Assembly (NCBI GenBank): GCA_964599655.1
Contig: CAZRGV010000012.1
Span: forward strand, 8,115 to 72,114
DNA: 64,000 bases
Direction of reading: 5' to 3'
DNA from: CAZRGV01 sp964599655
Lineage (GTDB): Bacteria; Planctomycetota; Planctomycetia; Isosphaerales; Isosphaeraceae
Shown here: positions 27,076-35,647 of the stretch, piece by piece
Layout of the letters: every line of letters starts with the position of its first letter
Position numbering within the stretch: position 1 is the stretch's first letter
The notes under the pieces: model-generated
What the model was told of the DNA's origin: nothing
The model's input: the letters and a program-made list of their open reading frames with translations, nothing else
Database searches by the model: none
Position numbers and translations under genes: made by a program

Positions 27076-27144
27076 AAAGACCATACGCGTTTTTCTCTTC
27101 CCAACCCCGGCCGCTCGAACGCGGAAAGATTCCCGAGGTCTGCC

Positions 27145-28245
27145 ATGAGCGAGAAGCTGACCAAGACTCAGCTTAAGAATCTCGAACGGCTCGGGGGTGT
27201 GAACCCGGCGGACGAGTCGTTCACGCGACGTCAATTCCTCAACCAGGTCGGCGGCCTGACGGCCCTGGCCGGTGGAGCGGTTGTCGGAGGACTGTACCTC
27301 CGCGATCGCTGGGGCATGGAAGGGGTCAAGCCGCCCCCGCCCGTCCGGCTGAAAGACTACTCCGTCGCCGGGGTTCCCAGCCGCCCCAGCCTCGTCGTCA
27401 CCCGCTCCAGCCCCGTCGATCCGCATGGTTACTCCTCCAAGGAAGAGGAGTTCGCCGCCCGAGAGGCCCAGGCCCTCAAGATGGTCAAGGCCGCGCTTGA
27501 CGAGATGGGAGGAGTGGATCGCTTCATTACCAAGGGGGATGTCGTCGTCATCAAGCCCAACGTGGCCTTCGACAAGAACCCCGACCTCGCCGCCACGAGC
27601 CAGCCCGATACGGTCGCCGCCGTCGTCAAGCTCTGCCTCGGCGCCGGGGCTCGTAAGGTGATCGTCGCGGACAACCCGATCAATAATCCCGAAAGCTGCT
27701 TCTACAAAACCAAGGTCGGCGAGGCCGCCCAGCGCGCTGGCGCCGAGGTCATGCTTCCCAAGGAAAGCTACTTCGAGCAGCTCTATATCGGCGGCGAAAC
27801 CATCAAGAACACCTGGAAGATGTTCTACCGGCCCTTCCGTGAGGCCACCAAGGTCATTGGCGTTTCCCCCGTCAAGGACCACAACCTTTGCAAGGCCACC
27901 GTCACGATGAAGAACTGGTATGGCCTGCTGGGCAACCCTCGCAACCAGTTCCATCAAGATATTCACGGCATCATCTCCGACTTCGGTCTGATGATGAAGC
28001 CGACCTTTGTGGTGGCCGACGGCCGCAAACTCCTGATGCAGCACGGACCCACCGGCGGTAGCCTCAACGACGTCAAGCGGGCCGACGCCATCGTCGTTGG
28101 AACCGACCACGTGGCCGTCGATAGCTGGTGTGTCAGCCGACTTCTCGAAAAGCCAAGACACGAGATCCTCTACCTCGACAAGGCCATCAAGCGTGGCTTT
28201 GGCCAGGACTGGCGACCTCAGTGGACCCGCGAGATCACGGTCTGA
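27145..28245 (+). CDS. DUF362 family protein with Tat signal
   Basis: 366 residues. A twin-arginine signal (FTRRQFLNQVGGLTALAGG, about 26-45) is followed by the DUF362 domain: GDVVVIKPNVAFDKNP, ATSQPDTVAAVVKLCLGAGARKVIVADNPINNP, SPVKDHNLCKATVTMKNWYGLLGNPRNQFHQDIH, VVADGRKLLMQHGPTGG and VGTDHVAVDSWC. DUF362 proteins are often next to or fused to ferredoxin domains and are thought to take part in redox chemistry, although the reaction is not established. The Tat signal says that the domain is outside the cytoplasm. It sits between the DUF6599-like gene and the polyferredoxin gene in one operon. Confidence 0.85.
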   Translation: MSEKLTKTQLKNLERLGGVNPADESFTRRQFLNQVGGLTALAGGAVVGGLYLRDRWGMEGVKPPPPVRLKDYSVAGVPSRPSLVVTRSSPVDPHGYSSKEEEFAAREAQALKMVKAALDEMGGVDRFITKGDVVVIKPNVAFDKNPDLAATSQPDTVAAVVKLCLGAGARKVIVADNPINNPESCFYKTKVGEAAQRAGAEVMLPKESYFEQLYIGGETIKNTWKMFYRPFREATKVIGVSPVKDHNLCKATVTMKNWYGLLGNPRNQFHQDIHGIISDFGLMMKPTFVVADGRKLLMQHGPTGGSLNDVKRADAIVVGTDHVAVDSWCVSRLLEKPRHEILYLDKAIKRGFGQDWRPQWTREITV

Positions 28246-28360
28246 TCGGACCGTGCCTGGCCCCGCGAACCCAGCAATCGGCAGAATTCATCAACTTTCG
28301 TGCGAACCACCAACGACATGGGTCGGGAAGTGAATATGATCCCACCGGCCGGAGGGACCG

Positions 28361-30370
28361 ATGGTTAAGATCCGACGGGCCTACGAGGTGCTCTTCCTCG
28401 GGCTCTTCCTCTTCTTCCTCATCATCACCGACCTGCGCTACCTAAAGGGGTGGCCGGTGTCGCTCTTCCTGGAGGCGACCCCCCTGGTGGCGGTCGCCAC
28501 GGCGCTGACGACCCACACGATCTACCGCAACCTCGTCTGGGGCCTGCTCATCATCGCCATCACGATGATGCTCGGTCGGGTTTGGTGCAACTGGATGTGC
28601 CCGTTCGGGATCCTGCACCACTTCTTCGGGTGGATCGGCAACCGCCGCAACACGAAGCAGATGATCGAGGTCAACCGCTACCGCAAGATCTACGCGATCA
28701 AGTACTACATTCTCGCCGTGATGCTCATCATGGCCGCCCTTTGGGTCATTCCGGCCATCGGAATCGCCCCGACCTACATCGCCGAGGAATTCGACCGCCT
28801 GGGCTCCACAACCAAGGTCGTCGAGGGATTCAGCCTCGATGCAACCCTGGCTCTGCTCGCCCTCTCGTTGGTGCTCGGACTCGCTTTCTCAACCATCGGT
28901 GAGAAACGAGACGTGCCCGTTTTGCGAAATCCGGCCTACCGCTGGCTTTATACGAAGCGTCGCCTCGTCCTGGGCTCGCTACTGGGCCTGGCCGTCGCTT
29001 TCAGCCTGCCGACGCTCATCGCCATCCCTGGCCAGGTCGCCAGGGCTTTCCGGGCCGATGAAACGAGCCNNNNNNNNNNNNNNNNNNNNNNGGGCATCGG
29101 CGCCGCTGGAACCGGCCTGTCGTGGGCAGCAGCCGAGCACACGCACGCCCCACGCGCCTTGGCCGCCTTCCAGTCGGGACTCGCCCGTGCCGCGGCCGAG
29201 AAACGGCTGGAGAATGCGACGCTCCAAATCGGATTGCTCGACCCGATCGCACTGACGGTCCGCTCGATGACCACCAGTGTCTTGCCGAGCGTGCACAAGG
29301 CCAGCGAAAGCGTTTACACCGAGAATCGTGAGTATATGTGGGGCTGGATCGTCGGCATCATCTTTGTTGGCCTTCTTGTCGCCAATTGGTGGATCCCCCG
29401 CTTCTTCTGCCGGGTTCTCTGTCCGCTGGGAGCGCTGCTCGGCGTCTTCAGCCGATTCTCAATCTGGCGGATCGACCGCGACCCCGTCCGCTGCACCGAC
29501 TGCGACCTCTGCCTTAAGAGCTGTGAAGGGGCTTCCGACCCGCATAAGGACCTTCGCAAGAGCGAGTGCTTCGTCTGCCTCAACTGCATCGAGGACTGCC
29601 CACACGACGCTCTGACCTTCCGCTTCCTACCTCGCAAGGCCAGTGAGGTCACCTACCCGCAGGTCGGTCGTCGCCAACTTCTTCTGGCGGGTCTCTTCGG
29701 CATCATGTTTTTCCCAATGAGCCGACTCTCGGGCTCGGTCAAGAAGAACTTCGACAAGCGGGCCATCCGGCCACCTGGCTCGGTCGAGGAGTTGGAGTTC
29801 CTCCGTCGCTGCATCAAGTGCGACCAGTGCATCCGGGTCTGCCCCACCAACGTCTTGCAACCCGCCATGTTCGAGGCCGGCCTCGAAGGGCTCTGGACCC
29901 CCATCATGATCTCCAAGATGGGCTGGTGCGAGCTGAACTGCACCCTCTGTAGCCAGGTCTGCCCGACCGGTGCCATCCGTGAAATCTCGATCGCCGAGAA
30001 GCTGGGCGTCGGCCCCTTTGAAGGTAAGGGACCGATCAAGACCGGCACCGCCTTCTACAACCGGGGGCGATGCCTCCCCTGGGCGATGGACACTTCCTGC
30101 GTCGTCTGCGAGGAGGTCTGCCCCGTCAGCCCCAAGGCCATCTTTACCAAGGTCGTCAAGAAGCCCAATCGCTGGGGCCAGATGATCGAACTCAAGCAGC
30201 CCTGGATCGACCCGGACAAGTGCATCGGCTGCGGCATCTGCGAGCATGAGTGCCCCGTCAAGGACGACCCTGCGGTCTACGTCACGACCATCGGTGAGTC
30301 GCGAAGCAAGGACCGATCGTTGCTGCTCTCACTCGTGGAAGACAACGCCCAGGATCTCGTATCGATCTGA
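28361..30370 (+). CDS. Polytopic 4Fe-4S ferredoxin protein (NapH/NosR-like)
   Basis: About 669 residues across a 22-base assembly gap that keeps the reading frame. The first ~350 residues hold five or six membrane helices with two short Cys-Pro motifs (WCNWMCPFGILHH and FCRVLCPLGALLG), as in NapH, NosR and CcoG. After that comes a ferredoxin tail with at least four cluster-binding sets: CTDCDLCLKSC...CFVCLNCIEDCP, CIKCDQCIRVCP, CELNCTLCSQVCP with CVVCEEVCP, and CIGCGICEHECP. It should pass electrons between the quinone pool or the cytoplasm and an exported partner, here perhaps the Tat-exported DUF362 protein. The ATG at 28361 has GGAGGG 4 bases upstream. Confidence 0.88.
   Translation: MVKIRRAYEVLFLGLFLFFLIITDLRYLKGWPVSLFLEATPLVAVATALTTHTIYRNLVWGLLIIAITMMLGRVWCNWMCPFGILHHFFGWIGNRRNTKQMIEVNRYRKIYAIKYYILAVMLIMAALWVIPAIGIAPTYIAEEFDRLGSTTKVVEGFSLDATLALLALSLVLGLAFSTIGEKRDVPVLRNPAYRWLYTKRRLVLGSLLGLAVAFSLPTLIAIPGQVARAFRADETSXXXXXXXXGIGAAGTGLSWAAAEHTHAPRALAAFQSGLARAAAEKRLENATLQIGLLDPIALTVRSMTTSVLPSVHKASESVYTENREYMWGWIVGIIFVGLLVANWWIPRFFCRVLCPLGALLGVFSRFSIWRIDRDPVRCTDCDLCLKSCEGASDPHKDLRKSECFVCLNCIEDCPHDALTFRFLPRKASEVTYPQVGRRQLLLAGLFGIMFFPMSRLSGSVKKNFDKRAIRPPGSVEELEFLRRCIKCDQCIRVCPTNVLQPAMFEAGLEGLWTPIMISKMGWCELNCTLCSQVCPTGAIREISIAEKLGVGPFEGKGPIKTGTAFYNRGRCLPWAMDTSCVVCEEVCPVSPKAIFTKVVKKPNRWGQMIELKQPWIDPDKCIGCGICEHECPVKDDPAVYVTTIGESRSKDRSLLLSLVEDNAQDLVSI
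29070..29091. other. Assembly gap (22 N) inside polyferredoxin gene
   Basis: 22 undetermined bases between RADETS and GIGAAG in a low-complexity Ala/Gly-rich part of the membrane domain. Both sides are in the same frame, so the gap length is compatible with an intact gene. Confidence 0.95.
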
Positions 30371-30479
30371 GCCAGAAGCGACGACGGCACGACGCCCGTC
30401 TGGGTCTTGCCGAGGGGCCCGAACCGGCCGCTTCCCGATCTTCAATGACCCGCGACTCTCGACCGATCGATCGTCAGGA

Positions 30480-30932
30480 ATGACTCAACGTATGCCGGTT
30501 CACGAATTCGTTGAGATTGCCGCCGAGCCCCCTGCCCTGTTCGCGCTCAGCCAGGACTATGCTCGTCGCCTCGACTGGGATCCGTTTCTCAAGGAGGCTT
30601 GCCTCCTCGAAGGCGCAAAGGAAGCCGGCCTGAACGTCCGGGCGTGGTGCGTCTCCCGCCAGGGTGTCGGCATGGAGACTCGCTACATCTCGTTCAAACC
30701 CCCTCGCGTCTGCGCGGTCGAAATGACCCGCGGCCCCTGGTTTATTCGATCCTTTAGCGCCTCCTGGCGGTTTGAGGCGATCGAACCCGGCCGGACTCGC
30801 GTCTCCTTCCTCATCAACGTCGTGGCCCGCCCGAGGTTCTGTTCCCTCTTCTTAACCCGATTGATCGCCCACGAGACTCGACGACGTCTCACGGCTTTGA
30901 AACAAACGGCCGAGCAGACATCAACGTTTTGA
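30480..30932 (+). CDS. SRPBCC (polyketide cyclase/START-like) family protein
   Basis: 150 residues. The sequence MPVHEFVEIAAEPPALFALSQDYARRLDWDPFLKEA and the later GVGMETRYISFKPPRVCAVEMTRGPWFIRSFSASWRFEAIEPGRTRVSF follow the START-like fold of the SRPBCC family: a first strand, the paired short helices with P-x-x-x-F/W, then a curved sheet. Such proteins bind a hydrophobic ligand or lipid. No catalytic residues can be named. The ATG at 30480 has AGGA directly before it, and an ATG at 30492 is an alternative with better spacing. It follows the redox operon by about 110 bases on the same strand and may be co-transcribed. Confidence 0.75.
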   Translation: MTQRMPVHEFVEIAAEPPALFALSQDYARRLDWDPFLKEACLLEGAKEAGLNVRAWCVSRQGVGMETRYISFKPPRVCAVEMTRGPWFIRSFSASWRFEAIEPGRTRVSFLINVVARPRFCSLFLTRLIAHETRRRLTALKQTAEQTSTF

Positions 30933-31040
30933 AGCCTTCTTGTGGGTTAACGGACGGCTTGCTAGCAACGTTGGGAACGCCGGAACGGCTTGCAGGGTCC
31001 GGCCGGAGACGCAGGCGAAGACTCGGGTTAAGGGGTCGGC

Positions 31041-31868
31041 TCAACGTCCAGGCGAGAGTGGGTCGGACTGTGCCCGGACGATCACCTCGGTATCTCTTTG
31101 ATTGACGGACGGTTCGGCCATGACAACCTTGTGCCACGATCGCCAGGCACGGTCGAGCTCTCTAGCGTCGGCGAGGCCGTAGTACCGTTTGGCCGCGATA
31201 TCCCAGCCAAGCCGGGCACCATCCTTGACAAACCGGAGGAAGCGCGGGCGGCCACCGATCTCGATCAGGAAACGCGAGACCGAGTATCCTTGTCCATAGA
31301 AGCCCATCAGGTCGGCGGGATACTCCTCGAGGATGAACAACCGAGCCAGCGGAAGGTCCGCGCGTCGGGCCAGCAGGTGCTCGACGATCTGGTCGTGCCG
31401 CCGGATCTCGCGAAGGTCTTCACTAAGAAGTGATGCCCCCTCATCGGCCCATCGAGGCATGGGGCCGCCGAAGTACGCCGCGAAGACGGTATGGGTGATC
31501 TCATGCGGCAGGGCCGACGCGAGAATCCGGTCGATTCGGCCCTCGACCTTGATGACTTGATCGGCCACGCCGCCTCCCTCGGCGAAATCGAAGGAGGTCA
31601 CACCTCCCGCCTCACCGCCCGTGAGTTTCACCCGAATCGGGCACGGCGACGGCCATCGAGGCATTTCCCGACCCAGCCAGGCCCGGGCGATCGACTTTCG
31701 ACACCGCTCGGCGTGATCGCCGACCTGCTTCGCGGCCTCGGCCGAGGGGGCCTCGACGATGAAGTTGGGCGTTCGGTACGAAGCACCCGCCAGGCAAGGT
31801 ACGAGTGCCAGGGCCGCAATCGCCCAGGCGCGCCGGCCAGGGGCCGGGCGTTGGAGACGTGCATCCAT
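31041..31868 (-). CDS. Secreted MA-family metallopeptidase-like protein
   Basis: 275 residues with an N-terminal signal (residues 14-30, RAWAIAALALVPCLAGAS). The zinc site is HEITH (His122, Glu123, His126) followed 17 residues later by WADEG with Glu143 as third ligand, the gluzincin pattern of peptidase MA-like domains. An Ala/Glu-rich N-terminal half (PNFIVEAPSAEAAKQVGDHAERCRKS) matches the usual lead-in of this family. It should be active outside the cytoplasm. ATG 31868 is chosen over a TTG two codons upstream because GGAGGAG lies 8 bases before it. Target unknown. Confidence 0.75.
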   Translation of the reverse strand: MDARLQRPAPGRRAWAIAALALVPCLAGASYRTPNFIVEAPSAEAAKQVGDHAERCRKSIARAWLGREMPRWPSPCPIRVKLTGGEAGGVTSFDFAEGGGVADQVIKVEGRIDRILASALPHEITHTVFAAYFGGPMPRWADEGASLLSEDLREIRRHDQIVEHLLARRADLPLARLFILEEYPADLMGFYGQGYSVSRFLIEIGGRPRFLRFVKDGARLGWDIAAKRYYGLADARELDRAWRSWHKVVMAEPSVNQRDTEVIVRAQSDPLSPGR

Positions 31869-31959
31869 GCCCAATGCTCCTCCGTGAGGTCCCCTTCATG
31901 GGGCAATCGTCCTGTCGTGCTCGGCCGCGCCTTCGGCCGAATGGTCGGCGGACTTTAGC

Positions 31960-31991
31960 AAAACCGGGAGCGAATGTCGCCCCCGGTTTTT
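31960..31991 (-). terminator. Terminator between dapA-like gene and peptidase gene
   Basis: An inverted repeat pairs AAAACCGGG with CCCGGTTTT, extended by GCGA/TCGC in the middle. Because both ends are A/T runs it can work in both directions. It starts about 10 bases past the stop of the dapA-like gene. Confidence 0.7.
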
Positions 31992-31999
31992 CGACGAAT

Positions 32000-32917
32000 T
32001 CAGACCGCAGCCGAGGTGGGTTCCGGGAGCACTCCGACCGACTCGAACACGTCGATCACCCGCTGCGCGGTCGCCGCGTCGAGCGACCGGAGCGGCGAGG
32101 GCAGCATCCGCTTTAGCAGGCCACGATGACGGCAGGCCGCTTCCAGGCAGGCATGCTGGCCGCCAAATCCCAGGGCTCGGCCCAGCCGGCTGAACTGCGA
32201 CTGCAAGCGGAAAGCCCGCTCGGCGTCGTCGGCTCGGGCGGCGTCCCAGAGAGCCACGGCCAGCTCGGGCAGCACGTTCGAGAGGCTCGACACGAAACCG
32301 TCGGAGCCCAGTTCGGTCGAGAGCCCGAGCAGGTCACAACCGTGGAGATAGGAGAAGTCGAGACGCCGTCGCTCCTCAACGGTCCAGTCCATCGGTCGAT
32401 TCAGACTCGGCGTCACGTCTTTGCAGCCGACGATCCGAGGATGCTCGGCCAGCCGGCGGAGGTGGTCGAAGCTCAGTTGATTGCAAACCCACGGGGCATT
32501 GTAGATGACCAGAGGACGCGCCAGTTCGTCGGCCAGGGCGTGAAAGTAGTCGGTCAGCTCGGCGGCCGTCATCGGCTGGTACCAGGGCGGAAGTGCGGCG
32601 TAATAATCGTAAGGTAAGTCGTCGAACATCCGGGCGCGGGTCAGTGTGCGCCGGGTTCCGCCGTCCGAGACGTTCAGGACCAGGGGAAGGCGGCCGCCAG
32701 CGACGGAAGCGACGCTCTCGGCCACGAGGCGCTGGGGGCCATCGGGGATCAGGTCAAAGCGGGCGGTGGTTCCCAGGACCCAGAGCCCGTGCACACCCGC
32801 TCGAATCTGGAACTCGGCCAGTTGGGCCAGGGCCTCGACGTCGATCGTCTCGTCGTCGTTCAAGGGGGTGGGCAACGGCGGGACGATTCCATGCAGTCGG
32901 GGCAGTGGTAGTTCCAT
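32000..32917 (-). CDS. Dihydrodipicolinate synthase/N-acetylneuraminate lyase family protein
   Basis: 305 residues, the usual length for this (beta/alpha)8 aldolase family. The Schiff-base lysine is in IVGCKDVTPS (Lys166) and the proton-relay tyrosine in LVIYNAPW (Tyr139), so the aldolase core is intact. The opening IVPPLPTPLNDDETIDVEAL is also standard. However, the substrate-carboxylate motif, usually GTTGE, reads GTTARF here (50-54), so it is probably not a true DapA and may cleave or condense a different 2-oxo acid. ATG 32917 has GAGGTG 8 bases upstream. It is transcribed alone or with the peptidase gene beyond its terminator. Confidence 0.82.
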   Translation of the reverse strand: MELPLPRLHGIVPPLPTPLNDDETIDVEALAQLAEFQIRAGVHGLWVLGTTARFDLIPDGPQRLVAESVASVAGGRLPLVLNVSDGGTRRTLTRARMFDDLPYDYYAALPPWYQPMTAAELTDYFHALADELARPLVIYNAPWVCNQLSFDHLRRLAEHPRIVGCKDVTPSLNRPMDWTVEERRRLDFSYLHGCDLLGLSTELGSDGFVSSLSNVLPELAVALWDAARADDAERAFRLQSQFSRLGRALGFGGQHACLEAACRHRGLLKRMLPSPLRSLDAATAQRVIDVFESVGVLPEPTSAAV

Positions 32918-32970
32918 TGATGGCACCTCGGAAAGACACAAAGCGGCGGGATCTGGGCTTGAGAAGCCTC

Positions 32971-32976
32971 ATTATA
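32971..32976 (-). promoter_or_regulatory. Perfect -10 element upstream of dapA-like gene
   Basis: TATAAT on the minus strand about 55 bases before the start codon. No good -35 is seen at 16-18 bases, so this is a partial promoter call. Confidence 0.4.
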
Positions 32977-33246
32977 AGTGACGCTGCGGAAGCTTGACAG
33001 TCGCCATTCACATTACAACGGATTGTTTCGTCGGCATTCCGCCCCCCCGCGATGAATTTACGCCGGATTTGGCTGATGCCCGGGGAGCCTTCCTGCCGAT
33101 CACCAAGGACAACGATTCCACGGACGGGCATGGTTCGCCAGCGAGGTACCCCAGGACTCGCGGCCCTGGGATCGTACCAGGTCGAAACGTCCCGGTTCGT
33201 CCGCCCGTTCGAACAGGGCGCTGGAATGCACGGAGGAGGAGATCCG
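32977..33246. other. Intergenic region between dapA-like gene and small protein gene
   Basis: Most of the 329 bases between 32918 and 33246. Apart from the TATAAT above and the strong ribosome site GGAGGAGGAG at its right end, I recognise nothing here. Confidence 0.5.
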
Positions 33247-33474
33247 ATGGCTACCGCTCGACTGCGCCTGTTTCCCCACCCCGAGGATGAGACCCGAGAC
33301 GACGATCACGTTCCCGCCATTCCGGTCCGCCTCTCCGACCTCTATCCCCTCCTGGCCCAAGCGTATCGTGACAACTACGTCTGGCTTCGGGACTTCGAGG
33401 ACGATCAGCTCCTGGTCACGCCCGACCTCTATGAGGTCATTCGCGCGTTCGCCGACTGCCGCCCCTCGGCCTGA
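33247..33474 (+). CDS. Small hypothetical protein (75 residues)
   Basis: The frame MATARLRLFPHPEDETR... has a strong ribosome site, GGAGGAGGAG, ending 5 bases before the ATG. The product is acidic in the middle and ends DLYEVIRAFADCRPSA; the stretch DLYPLLAQAYRDNYVWLRDFEDDQLLVTPDLYEVI looks like two or three helices. There is no signal peptide or known motif. It may be a small planctomycete-specific protein. The ribosome site and natural-looking amino acid composition are the main support. Confidence 0.6.
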   Translation: MATARLRLFPHPEDETRDDDHVPAIPVRLSDLYPLLAQAYRDNYVWLRDFEDDQLLVTPDLYEVIRAFADCRPSA

Positions 33475-33631
33475 TGGAGAGGTTTTTGGCCGTGGTGCTG
33501 TCGGTGTCGTGTCGCCATTGGCAAAACAAGTCGCGCGGTTTTGGCTTGTGCGTGGTCTGCCTTCTCTCTACGCTGAGAAGTAGATCCTCTACGACTGGTC
33601 CGCCGCGACGTTGGCACCAAGGCGACACGTC

Positions 33632-34006
33632 ATGAATATCTTAAGCTCTGAAGATGCCTTTGCAATCGAGCGTCACGGAGATGTCACCGTGATCGTGGCG
33701 TCTCCGGCCCTGGAGGCCATGGAGCCAAGCCTCGTTGACGGAGCGGCCGCTTTGCTCCTCGAGCCGCTTCGGGATCTGGAAGCCCCCCTTGTGGTCATCG
33801 ACTTGAGCCAGATTAACTACTTCGGTTCCGCCTTCCTGGCACTGCTGATCCGGTGCTGGAAGCGTGTGATGAGTCAGGGGGGTATGATGGTCTTGACCGG
33901 AGTGACCGACCGGATTCGTGACCTGCTCCGGATGACCAAACTCGACATGGTTTGGCCAATTTACGGAAGCCGACGCGAGGCGATCGACTCGCTTCTCTCA
34001 GACTAA
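33632..34006 (+). CDS. STAS-domain protein (anti-sigma factor antagonist-like)
   Basis: 124 residues forming one STAS domain: a first strand (FAIERHGDVTVIVAS), the block VVIDLSQINYFGSAFLALLIRCWKRV with Ser66 at the usual phosphorylation position, and GGMMVLTGVTDRIRDLLRMTKLD, which matches the G-x-x-L-x-L-x-x-V-x-x-x-V-x-x-x-L pattern. Such proteins switch between phosphorylated and free forms and bind an anti-sigma factor or a partner in a stress or signalling module. No partner kinase or phosphatase gene is adjacent. Start at ATG 33632, just before the domain. Confidence 0.82.
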   Translation: MNILSSEDAFAIERHGDVTVIVASPALEAMEPSLVDGAAALLLEPLRDLEAPLVVIDLSQINYFGSAFLALLIRCWKRVMSQGGMMVLTGVTDRIRDLLRMTKLDMVWPIYGSRREAIDSLLSD

Positions 34007-34178
34007 TCGGGGCCCGAGTGTCGTCTTGCGGGGTCCGAATCTGACTTCCCGGAAACCGACCGTCGGAACCCGTTGACAGGTTCCCTGCGGCGTCCGATGA
34101 TTGGGAGGGATTGAGAGAGACTTTCCGACAGTCTCCTCCTGACGGCCTGGAAAGGGACGTCTGTCCGCCGGAGCCACC

Positions 34179-35138
34179 ATGGGAATCTACGACCGCGAGT
34201 ACTATCGCGACGAGACAAGCGGCTCCGGCTGGTTTTCCGGCACAGCTCCCGCTTGCCGGACGATTGTCCTCGTCAACGTGGTCGTCTTCCTACTCCAGCT
34301 TCTCGCCCCGAACCTCCAACTCGAACTAAACTTCGCCGCCCGGAGCACCGACATCTTTCAGCGTTTCCGTGTCTGGGAGCTCGTCACGGCGACGTTTCTC
34401 CATGACCCGCATGACCTTAGCCACATCTTCTGGAACATGCTGTTCCTCTGGTGGGTCGGGCGCGAAATGGAGGCGATGTACGGCAGCCGGGAGTTCACTC
34501 TGCTCTATCTGACCGCCGGCGCGTTCAGCACCTTGTGCTGGGCTGCATTGAACTATCTCGGCCCCGAGCACGGCGTGGGAATGATGTTCGGCGCCTCGGG
34601 GGCCGTCATGGCGGTCGTGGTGCTCTATACACTGTACTACCCAAACCGCGAGATTTTGCTCTTCTTCATCCTGCCGGTGAAGATGTGGCTGGTGCTGGTT
34701 CTGTACCTGGGGCGTGACGCCCTGGCGTTGCTCCAGGTCCTGCAAGGAACCCCGGGCGCCTCGTTGCTCCGAACGGCATTTGCCGCCCATCTGGCTGGAG
34801 CCTTTTATGGCTGGGCCTACAAGAAGTGGGACATCCGTCTGTCTCGTTTGCTCAGCCGGCGACCTCGACGTCCGAGGTTCCGGGTCGTCTCACCGGAACC
34901 TCGGGACCATGATCGGGTCTCCCCACTCACGAGCGGCAGCGGAAGTAGCCGCTCCGCGGCCGTGGGCGCCCGTCGAGAGGCTCCTCCCTACTATCCGGAG
35001 GAACAGCTTGACGCCAAGCTGGACGAGGTACTCGCCAAGATCGCCCGCGAAGGCCGTGGAGGTCTGACCGAGGAAGAAAATCGCGTTCTTCAGGAGGCCA
35101 GCCGGCGGGCTCGAGACCGTCGCGGCGAGCGCCTCTGA
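34179..35138 (+). CDS. Rhomboid-family intramembrane serine protease
   Basis: 319 residues with six membrane helices in the first 215, then a basic linker and a small C-terminal domain. The catalytic pair is seen in MMFGASGAV (Ser140) and TAFAAHLAGAFYGW (His204); the L1-loop His-Asn pair is in HIFWNMLFLWWVG (82-86). The C-terminal part, EEQLDAKLDEVLAKIAREGRGGLTEEENRVLQEASR, is the helical domain (DUF6576-like) common behind planctomycete and Bacteroidetes rhomboids. Its stop overlaps the GNAT start (TGATG), so the two genes are translationally linked. Confidence 0.9.
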   Translation: MGIYDREYYRDETSGSGWFSGTAPACRTIVLVNVVVFLLQLLAPNLQLELNFAARSTDIFQRFRVWELVTATFLHDPHDLSHIFWNMLFLWWVGREMEAMYGSREFTLLYLTAGAFSTLCWAALNYLGPEHGVGMMFGASGAVMAVVVLYTLYYPNREILLFFILPVKMWLVLVLYLGRDALALLQVLQGTPGASLLRTAFAAHLAGAFYGWAYKKWDIRLSRLLSRRPRRPRFRVVSPEPRDHDRVSPLTSGSGSSRSAAVGARREAPPYYPEEQLDAKLDEVLAKIAREGRGGLTEEENRVLQEASRRARDRRGERL

Positions 35139-35647
35139 TGACCGAGACTTCCGATAAGCCGCAACTGATCATTCGAAGCGCCCACCCCACAGACCGTGAG
35201 ACGCTGATCGACTTCAACGCCCGGCTCGCCCTGGAAACCGAGCACAAGACACTCTCCCGAGATGTGCTCGAGCGAGGTGTCGACGCCGCGCTCGGTGATC
35301 CCGATCGGCTCCGCTACTGGGTGGCCGAGTACGATGGGCGGGTTGTCGGTCAGGCGGCCATCACTCGGGAGTGGAGCGACTGGCGGAACGGCTGGATCTG
35401 GTGGCTTCAGAGCGTCTATGTCCAGATGGGCCATCGCGGTCAGGGTGTCTTCCGTGCCCTGTTCCGTCAGATCCGAGAAGAAGCCCTGTCCACCCCCGAC
35501 GTCATCGGCCTACGGCTCTACGTCGAGGTTGAGAACCATCAGGCTCAAGGCACGTATCGGGCCCTCGGCATGGAACCCGGCGGTTATCACGTCTTCGAAG
35601 AGCTCTGGCCCGACCGGTTCAACTGCTCGTCGGAACCTGCTGACTAA
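35138..35647 (+). CDS. GNAT-family N-acetyltransferase
   Basis: 169 residues with the GNAT fold: IIRSAHPTDRETLIDFNARLA at the start, the YDGRVVGQAAITREWSDW strands, and the acetyl-CoA site VQMGHRGQGVFRALFRQIREEA (R/Q-x-x-G-x-G/A pattern) with GLRLYVEVENHQAQGTYRALGMEPGGY as motif B. The acceptor is unknown. Its start overlaps the rhomboid stop, and its last 29 bases overlap the end of trpD on the other strand. Confidence 0.88.
   Translation: MTETSDKPQLIIRSAHPTDRETLIDFNARLALETEHKTLSRDVLERGVDAALGDPDRLRYWVAEYDGRVVGQAAITREWSDWRNGWIWWLQSVYVQMGHRGQGVFRALFRQIREEALSTPDVIGLRLYVEVENHQAQGTYRALGMEPGGYHVFEELWPDRFNCSSEPAD

Noticed and set aside
26758..28161. A 467-codon minus-strand frame opposite the DUF6599 and DUF362 genes
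   Set aside because: Antisense to conserved proteins on the plus strand; no signal, no motif and no ribosome site.
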